Assembly (NCBI GenBank): GCA_019449595.1
Contig: JAGRPL010000004.1
Location: 1,364,001 to 1,428,000, forward strand
Origin: Rhodoferax sp.
GTDB taxonomy: Bacteria; Pseudomonadota; Gammaproteobacteria; Burkholderiales; Burkholderiaceae_C
Direction: 5' to 3'
Length of the DNA: 64,000 nucleotides
Part shown: in pieces, positions 56,575 through 64,000 of the stretch
Position numbering within the stretch: position 1 is the first letter of the stretch
Layout: each line of letters starts with the position of its first letter
Position numbers and translations under genes: made by a program
The notes under the pieces: model-generated
What the model was told of the DNA's origin: nothing
What the model saw: the letters and a program-made list of their open reading frames with translations, nothing else
Databases searched by the model: none

Positions 56575-59084
56575 ATGACAGACCCTAGCCCTCTGCTGCC
56601 GGACCAGACACCTGCCAACGCGCAGCAGACATTGCTCGAATACCGGGCGATTCTGGAGAATGCCTCCATTGGCATCCTGTTCACGCGTGACCGGCGGGTA
56701 TTGCATTGCAACCCCAAACTGCTGGAAATCTGCGGCTGGTCCCAAAGCGAACTGGTGGGCCAGCCCGCTTCCGTGTTCTACCAATCCATTGAAGACTATG
56801 CGGAAATGGGGCGCATAGCCGCCCCGATTCTCTCCAGCGGCGGTCTGCTGGACTGTGAATGGCCCATGCGCCACAAGGACGGCCACACGGTGCACTGCCA
56901 CGTCCGCTCCAAGGCCATCAACCCGAACAGCACGGCCGAAGGAACCATCTGGATCATTGAGGACATCAGCCAACGCCGGCGCGCGCAGGCCGAGACGCAG
57001 GAGTTGATGCTGCGCCAGCAGGCCATCCTGGAAAATGCCTCGGTCGGCATCGTCTTTACCCGCGACGGCGTGATTGCGCACTGCAACCCCGGTGCCGACG
57101 CCATCTACGGCTGGCCGCCGGGAACGCTGCAGGGCAACCGCGCCCGGGTCTTCTTTCAGGACGAGCAGGAATATGCACAGTTCGGCAACGTGGTCGGCCC
57201 CCGGCTCGCTGCAGGCGAGTTGGTTGATATTGAATGGCTGAACTCCCGCAAGGACGGCACGCGGTTCTGGTGCCGCAATCTGGCCAAGGCCCTGCCGGCG
57301 AAAGACGGCAGCCGCAGCACCCTCTGGATCACGGAGGACATCAGCGAGCGCAAGGCGACCCAGGAAGCGCTGGCCCGGGCACACCATGAGCTGGAGCAGC
57401 GGGTGCAGGAGCGCACCGCAGAACTGGCGAAAGCACACCGGGAGCTGGAAACCATCATCCAGAGTTCCCCTCTGGCAACCTATGCCAGAGACCTTGACAG
57501 CCGGGTCACAAGCTGGAATCCGGCCGCCGAACGCATGTTCGGCTGGAAGGCCAGCGAGATCATGGGCCAGACCCTGTCTACCACGCCGCAGGACAAGCGG
57601 GCCGAGGTGGAGAACTTGCGCCGCCGGGTGCTGAACGGAGAAACCCTGGTGCAACTGGAGCTGGTGCGCCTGCGCCGCGACGGAACACCCATCGACGTCA
57701 GTGTCACGCTGGCCCCCTTGCGGGACCCTGCGGGCCAGATGTACGGCTACCTGACCATCGTCGCCGACATCACGGCCCGCAAGATGGCGGAGCAGCGGAT
57801 CGAATTGTTGGCCTACCACGACCCTCTGACCGGCCTGCCCAACCGGCTGCTGGTGCGGGACCGTTTCCAGCAAGCCGTGGCCCACGCAGACCGCGTGGGG
57901 AGCAAGGTTGCCCTGCTGTTTCTGGATCTGGACAACTTCAAGAACATCAACGACTCGCTGGGCCATGCCGCCGGCGACGCCATGCTCGTGGAAGTGGCCA
58001 CTCGGCTGGAGCACTGCATCCGGGAAACCGACACCATCAGCCGCCAGGGCGGCGACGAATTTCTGATCGTGCTGAGCGACCTGCCCGATACCGACGCCGT
58101 GCTGCCCGTCCTGGGCAAACTGCTGGACCGGCTGCAGGAGCCGTTTCATGCCGATCGCCAGGAACTGGCCACGTCGGTCTCCATCGGCGTCACGCTCTTC
58201 CCGGAAGACGGACGCGACTTCGACAGCCTGCTGAAGAAAGCCGACATGGCCATGTACCGGGCCAAGGACGCCGGGCGCAACACCTACCGGTTTTTTGACG
58301 AATCCATGAACACCGAGGCCATGGAACGGCTGGCGATGCAAAGCGGGCTGCGCCGTGCGCTGGAGCGCAAGGAGTTTGTGCTGCACTACCAGCCCAAAAT
58401 CGAACTGGCCACCGGCGCGGTCATCGGTGCCGAAGCACTGCTGCGCTGGAACCATCCGGACCAGGGCATGGTTCCACCCGGGCGCTTCATACCGGCGGCC
58501 GAGGAAAGCGGCCTGATTGTTGCCATTGGCGAATGGGTACTCCACGAAGCCTGCCAGCAGGCCATGGCCTGGCAGCGCGCTGGCTTGCCCCCGCTGTCGA
58601 TTGCGGTCAATCTCTCGGCGGCCCAGTTCAAGCGGGGCGACGTCGGCCGGGTCGTCACCCGTGCGCTGGAGGCGTCCGGGCTGGAGCCGACCCTTCTGGA
58701 GCTGGAAATGACCGAGTCCATCCTGATCCAGAACGTCGAAAGCGTGCTCACCACCGTCCAGGGCCTGAAGCGGCTGGGGGTCAAGCTGTCCATTGACGAT
58801 TTCGGCACCGGCTATTCCAGCCTGTCCTACCTCAAGCGGTTTGACATCGACAAACTCAAGATCGACCAGTCGTTCATTCGCGACCTGGCGAGCGACGCGG
58901 ACGACGCGGCCATCGTGAATGCCATCATCCACATGGCCCACAGCCTCAACCTGAAAACCGTTGCCGAGGGCGTGGAAACGGTGGCCGCACTGGAAAAACT
59001 GCGGGCCCTCCAGTGTGACGAGGCGCAGGGCTACCACTTCGCCCGCCCCCTGCCGGCCGACGCGTTCGCGCGCTACCTGGCCGG

Positions 59085-59088
<4 letters not shown>
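56575..59088 (+). CDS. Soluble triple-PAS GGDEF-EAL protein
   Basis: A cytoplasmic c-di-GMP enzyme candidate of 837 aa with no membrane helix. Three PAS domains follow one another (about 22-140, 147-265, 288-400); the first two share a nearly repeated motif (ILENASIGILFTRDRRVLHC, ILENASVGIVFTRDGVIAHC), a sign of duplication. A short coiled coil (LEQRVQERTAELAKAHREL) precedes the third. GGDEF is intact (RQGGDEF near 492), EAL is intact (EALLRW near 620), and DDFGTGYSSL is present. It overlaps dusA tail to tail by 4 bp. Confidence 0.94.
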
Positions 59089-60086
<998 letters not shown>

Positions 60087-60169
60087 AGACTGGATTATCC
60101 CCGCCACACCCGGCACAAACCTGGCGCATATCCATTGCGAGGGGTGCACGCCCATGACATAGTGGAGGT

Positions 60170-60946
60170 ATGCACGCTTCCGGTCCCACCACCGCTTCCG
60201 CCCCTCCCCTGCCCGGCACACCGCCAGCCGACAGCGCAGGCCGTCCGGCCGTCTTTTTTGCCAGCGAGCTGAGCAAGACCTACCAGATGGGGGAAGTCGT
60301 CGTCAACGCACTGGTGGACGTGAACCTGACGATCTACCGCAGCGAATTCATTGTGCTGCTGGGGCCTTCCGGCAGCGGCAAGTCCACCCTGCTCAACATC
60401 TTGGGGGGGCTGGACCGCCCCAGCAGCGGAATAGCCCGGTTTGCCGAACACGACCTCTCCGCTGCCACCGACGAGCAACTCACGCGCTACCGCCGCGAGC
60501 ATGTGGGGTTTGTGTTTCAGTTCTACAACCTGATTCCCAGCCTGACGGTGCGCGAAAACGTGGAGCTGGTGACCGACATTGTTGACAACCCGATGCCGGC
60601 CGAGGAAGCGCTGGGCATGGTCGGCCTGGCCGACCGGCTGGATCACTTTCCCTCCCAACTCTCGGGCGGTGAACAGCAGCGCGTGGCCATTGCGCGGGCC
60701 ATTGTCAAGCGGCCGGAGGTGCTGCTGTGCGACGAGCCCACCGGCGCCCTGGACTATGTCACCGGCAAGCTGGTGCTGGAAGTGATCCAGCGCATCAACC
60801 AGGAGCTGGGCACCACCGCTATTGTGATCACCCACAATGCCGCCATTGCCGGCATGGCGGACCGTGTGCTGTACCTGGGTGGCGGGCGCATCCAGAAGGT
60901 CGAGCCCAACACCCACAAGCTCAAGCCTTCGGAGCTGTCCTGGTGA
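60170..60946 (+). CDS. ABC transporter ATP-binding protein, MacB/LolD type
   Basis: A 258-aa ATPase. Walker [14 protein letters not shown] loop [14 protein letters not shown], signature [14 protein letters not shown], Walker [13 protein letters not shown] and switch His in VITHNA are all present. It has about 30 extra N-terminal residues rich in Pro/Ala. With the adjacent FtsX-domain permease and HlyD-type adaptor it forms a tripartite efflux system. A GGAGG lies immediately before the ATG, closer than ideal. Confidence 0.94.
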   Translation: MHASGPTTASAPPLPGTPPADSAGRPAVFFASELSKTYQMGEVVVNALVDVNLTIYRSEFIVLLGPSGSGKSTLLNILGGLDRPSSGIARFAEHDLSAATDEQLTRYRREHVGFVFQFYNLIPSLTVRENVELVTDIVDNPMPAEEALGMVGLADRLDHFPSQLSGGEQQRVAIARAIVKRPEVLLCDEPTGALDYVTGKLVLEVIQRINQELGTTAIVITHNAAIAGMADRVLYLGGGRIQKVEPNTHKLKPSELSW

Positions 60947-63306
60947 GGGCACTGGACCGCAAACTGCTGCGCGACCTGCGCCTGATGTGGAGCCAGGCGC
61001 TGACCATCTCGCTGGTGGTGGCCAGCGGCGTGGCCGGTTTTATCACCTGTTTCAGCGCCTACGACGCCCTGTCCTGGTCACGCGACCTGTATTACACCGA
61101 CTCCCGCTTCGCCGATGTATTTGCCACGCTGAAGCGCGCGCCCCTTTCGCTGGAGCGCCAGCTCGAGAAAATACCCGGCGCGGCCCATGTCGAGACATCC
61201 CTGACGCAAATCGTGCCGGTGGACATCCCCAATGTGGCCGACCCCGTCATTGGCCGCCTGGTCGGAATCGACACCCGCACACCACAACGCCTGAACACCG
61301 TCTACGTACGTAACGGACGCATGATTGAGCGGCAACACAACGGGGCCATAGAGGCCCTGGTTTCCGAAGGTTTCGCGATCGCGCGCAAGCTCAAGCCGGG
61401 CGACCGCATCAAGGCCCTGATCAACGGCAAGCGCGAGGAACTGCTGATCGTGGGCATTGCGCTGTCGCCCGAATACATTTTTGCCGGCATGTGGGGATCG
61501 CCCGACCAACGGGGCTTCGGCGTGTTCTGGGTCGACCGGCAGGCACTCGCCGCCGCCTACAACATGGAGGGCGCCTTCAACCAGGTGGCGGTCCGGCTGG
61601 CACCCCAGGCCAGCGAGGGGCTGGTGATTGACCACCTGAACCGGTTGCTGGAACCCTACGGCGGCATACGTGCCCATGGTCGCGACGAACAGATGTCGCA
61701 CATGATCCTCAACTCGGAGATCAAGGAACAGCGCGTACTGGGCACGGTGCTACCCAGCATCTTCCTGGCAGTAGCCGGCTTCCTGCTCAACGTGGTGTTG
61801 AGCCGTCAAATCGCCACCCAGCGGGAACAAATTGCCGCGCTCAAGGCGCTGGGCTACGCCAACCGCGCCATAGGCGAGCACTACCTGAAATTCGTGCTAC
61901 TCATTGTGGCCGTCGGAGCCGTTCTGGGCTTGGCCCTGGGTGCCGTCCTGGGGAACTGGTTCATTGGCATTTATGCCGATGTCTTCCGCTTCCCGGAGTT
62001 GCGCTACCGCGTCAAACCCGAGTTGATTCTGGCTGCGATCGGGGTATCCGTGGCAGCGGCCGTGGCCGCCACGCTCCACGCGATCAGCGCCACGGTGCGC
62101 CTCGCCCCCGCAGAAGCCATGCGCCCGCCGTCGCCCGGCATCTACAAACCCATGCTGGTCGAATCCCTGGGATTGCAGCATTGGTTCTCACCGGCCCTGC
62201 GCATGATTTTGCGCACCATGGAACGGCGCCCCCTGCGAACCGGCCTGACGATCTTTGGCATTGCGGTATCCATGGCCATTGTGATAACGGGCGCATTCTG
62301 GCGCGATGCCATTGTGGTGCTCATGGACACCCAGTTCAACCAGGTCCTGCGCGGTGATGTCTCCATCAGTCTGGTAGAGGCGACCCCAGCGCGCATTGAA
62401 TATGAAATAGCCCGGTTGCCCCACGTGACGGCCGTTGAAAGCGCACGCACGGTTGCCGTGCGGCTGGTGCACGCCAACCACAGCTGGCGCGGCGCCATCC
62501 AGGGCAAACCGCTGCAGCCGGAACTGCACCGCATCGTGGATGTGGAGCACCATGTGTTCACACCGTCGCAAGGCGGTCTGTTGGTGACCGACCGGCTGGC
62601 CGAACGGCTGCATGTCCAGCCCGGCGACATGGTCCGCGTGGAGTTGCAGGAAGGGCGACGCGAGGTGCTGGAACTCCCGGTGACCGGCACCGTGGGCGAG
62701 ATGATGGGCATGAATGCCTATATCGAGCGGCACGCCTTGAACCGGCTGCTACGCGAAGGCGACATCGTCAACCAGGTCACGGTCGCGGTGGACCGCGGCC
62801 ATGAGCCGGAATTGCTGGCACGCCTGAAGGAATTGCCGCGGGTGGCGGCGGCGGTCAGCAAATCCATCATGCAAAGCAATATTGAGGAAGTGACAGCGCG
62901 CAACGTCCAGGTATTCAGTGGCATTCTGTCGGTCTTCGCCACCATCATTGCCGTGGGCGTGGTTTATAACAATGCCCGTATCGCTCTGGCGGAAAGAGCC
63001 TGGGAACTTGCCAGCTTGCGGGTGCTGGGCTTTACCCGCACCGAGGTTTCGGCCTTCCTACTGGGGGAGCTCGCCATCGAGATCGCGCTGGCCATCCCCT
63101 TGGGCATGGTGCTGGGCTATGTGCTGGCGTCCACCATTGTGGGCCTGATCAAGACCGACGAATTCTTTTTTCCGATGGTGATCGAGCCGGCCACCTATGC
63201 CTATGCCATGCTGTGCGTGGTCGGGGCCGGCGTGGTCAGCGGGATGATTGTGCGACGCCGCGTGGATACGCTCGATCTGGTCGGCGTGCTGAAGACACGT
63301 GAATAA
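60943..63306 (+). CDS. ABC transporter permease with two FtsX domains
   Basis: A 787-aa inner-membrane permease. The GTG start overlaps the stop of the ATPase gene (GTGA), the usual coupling. One membrane helix near the N-terminus ([20 protein letters not shown]) is followed by a large extracytoplasmic region, then two FtsX/MacB-type blocks of three helices (about 265-400 and 660-780), with a second periplasmic domain between. The C-terminal sequence [18 protein letters not shown] is typical of the family. It most resembles DevC/macrolide-type or LolE-like permeases; the substrate is unknown. Confidence 0.92.
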   Translation: MRALDRKLLRDLRLMWSQALTISLVVASGVAGFITCFSAYDALSWSRDLYYTDSRFADVFATLKRAPLSLERQLEKIPGAAHVETSLTQIVPVDIPNVADPVIGRLVGIDTRTPQRLNTVYVRNGRMIERQHNGAIEALVSEGFAIARKLKPGDRIKALINGKREELLIVGIALSPEYIFAGMWGSPDQRGFGVFWVDRQALAAAYNMEGAFNQVAVRLAPQASEGLVIDHLNRLLEPYGGIRAHGRDEQMSHMILNSEIKEQRVLGTVLPSIFLAVAGFLLNVVLSRQIATQREQIAALKALGYANRAIGEHYLKFVLLIVAVGAVLGLALGAVLGNWFIGIYADVFRFPELRYRVKPELILAAIGVSVAAAVAATLHAISATVRLAPAEAMRPPSPGIYKPMLVESLGLQHWFSPALRMILRTMERRPLRTGLTIFGIAVSMAIVITGAFWRDAIVVLMDTQFNQVLRGDVSISLVEATPARIEYEIARLPHVTAVESARTVAVRLVHANHSWRGAIQGKPLQPELHRIVDVEHHVFTPSQGGLLVTDRLAERLHVQPGDMVRVELQEGRREVLELPVTGTVGEMMGMNAYIERHALNRLLREGDIVNQVTVAVDRGHEPELLARLKELPRVAAAVSKSIMQSNIEEVTARNVQVFSGILSVFATIIAVGVVYNNARIALAERAWELASLRVLGFTRTEVSAFLLGELAIEIALAIPLGMVLGYVLASTIVGLIKTDEFFFPMVIEPATYAYAMLCVVGAGVVSGMIVRRRVDTLDLVGVLKTRE

Positions 63307-63321
63307 CAAGCAGGGGAAACC

Positions 63322-64000
63322 ATGAAAAACAAATTGGCACTGGGCGTTGGCGGCATGGCCATCCTGTCACTGGTGGCATGGGCTTTCGTGCCGCGGGCGA
63401 CCGAGGTGGAGCTGGCGACCGTGCAGCAAGGCCGGTTCGAACGCACCGTCCAGGAAGACGGCAAGACCCGCCTGCGGGATCGCTATGTCGTCTCGACGCC
63501 ACTCACCGGGCGCGTGGCGCGCATCACGCTCAAGCAGGGCGATGCAGTGGAGCGCGACACACCGGTGGCAACACTGTGGCCGCAAGCCCCGGCACTGCTG
63601 GACCAGCGCACCCGGGAAGAACAAACCGAGCGCATGGGCGCCATGGAAGCCTCGGTAGCCCGCGCCAAGGCCAATGTGGCACGTGCCCGGGCCGCGCTGG
63701 AGCAGGCCCGATCCGAACTCCGGCGCAGCGAGGCGCTAACCCAGCAGGGGTTCGTTTCACCCAATCAGAATGAAACCGGCCGGCTGACGGTCAACCTGCG
63801 CGAAAAGGAATTGGAAAGCGCGCAGCAAGAGGCCGAGGCCGCGCGCCACGAGCTGGACCAGTCCCGCGTCGCCCTGCGGCAATACGCCTCCGGGTCTGAA
63901 ACCGCACAGCAACGCCCCTGGCAGATCAAGGCGCCGGTTTCCGGCCGGGTTCTCAAGGTACAGCAGCAAAGCGAGGGCATCGTGCCTGCCGGCACCCCCC
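63322..64000 (+). CDS. HlyD/RND-type periplasmic adaptor, 5' part
   Basis: Starts at ATG 63322, 15 nt after the permease stop with AGGGG upstream, and stays open to the window end (226 codons). An N-terminal membrane anchor (LALGVGGMAILSLVAWAF) is followed by the first half of a lipoyl-like barrel (VVSTPLTGRVARITLKQGDA), a long coiled coil (about 95-195, many Ala/Glu/Arg heptads) and the second barrel half (APVSGRVLKVQQQSEG). This is the membrane-fusion adaptor of the ABC system encoded directly before it. Confidence 0.9.
   Translation, partial: MKNKLALGVGGMAILSLVAWAFVPRATEVELATVQQGRFERTVQEDGKTRLRDRYVVSTPLTGRVARITLKQGDAVERDTPVATLWPQAPALLDQRTREEQTERMGAMEASVARAKANVARARAALEQARSELRRSEALTQQGFVSPNQNETGRLTVNLREKELESAQQEAEAARHELDQSRVALRQYASGSETAQQRPWQIKAPVSGRVLKVQQQSEGIVPAGTP

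Overview
The window reads as a chromosomal segment of a GC-rich betaproteobacterium of the order Burkholderiales, most likely the family Comamonadaceae (Rhodoferax/Polaromonas/Acidovorax-like). That placement is inferred from an E3 subunit carrying its own lipoyl domain, a divergent rpiA/pyrD pair, an intracellular PHA depolymerase of the Ralstonia PhaZ1 type, an isc operon ending in dnaQ, and many GGDEF-EAL proteins and chemoreceptors. No phage, insertion sequence, CRISPR array or replication origin was seen. Only the first ~0.3 kb looks foreign: it is AT-richer and carries the 5' end of an MltR-like gene.

Layout. 1-693: partial MltR-like gene and a gene-poor edge. 694-6666 (minus): pyruvate dehydrogenase operon aceE-aceF-lpdA, divergent from a FixL/FixJ-type two-component pair (6823-10003). 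10076-13748 (plus): folD, an M3 oligopeptidase and an exported DUF4124-glutaredoxin protein. 13760-16260: rpiA plus a UPF0126 membrane protein (minus), divergent from pyrD. 16285-19053: FAD oxidoreductase, lipoprotein, alpha/beta hydrolase. 19060-22871 (minus): cytochrome c, Tat-exported FAD lactone oxidase, Tat-exported PLP enzyme and TetR, with a strong inverted repeat across the apparent promoter. 23071-33249: a signalling block with a PilZ protein, two GGDEF-EAL proteins, a chemoreceptor, and a HisKA_2 kinase/ANTAR regulator pair. 33353-41723 (minus): tRNA-Val(CAC), dnaQ, fdx, hscA, hscB, iscA, iscU, iscS, iscR and uvrB. 41864-46562 (plus): aminotransferase, zinc phospholipase C-like exported protein, phaZ, RnfB-like ferredoxin. 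46577-48094: chemoreceptor with a C-terminal Cache domain. 48240-55650 (minus): complete propionyl-CoA to succinyl-CoA operon (mutase, MeaB, PccB, PccA, VOC epimerase-like) with a divergent GntR/FCD regulator. 56575-64000: PAS-GGDEF-EAL protein, dusA, and an ABC efflux system cut by the window end.

How it fits together: central carbon entry (PDH), storage-polymer breakdown (PhaZ) and odd-chain acyl-CoA use (propionyl-CoA operon) sit beside Fe-S cluster assembly and a dense c-di-GMP/chemotaxis layer. The most unusual observation is a family of 29-nt imperfect palindromes (about ten copies). Several are read in frame inside proteins, mostly in the same reading frame; others supply stop codons or adjoin terminators. 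The best candidate for an undescribed functional system is the exported FAD oxidase/PLP enzyme/cytochrome c/TetR operon at 19060-22967.
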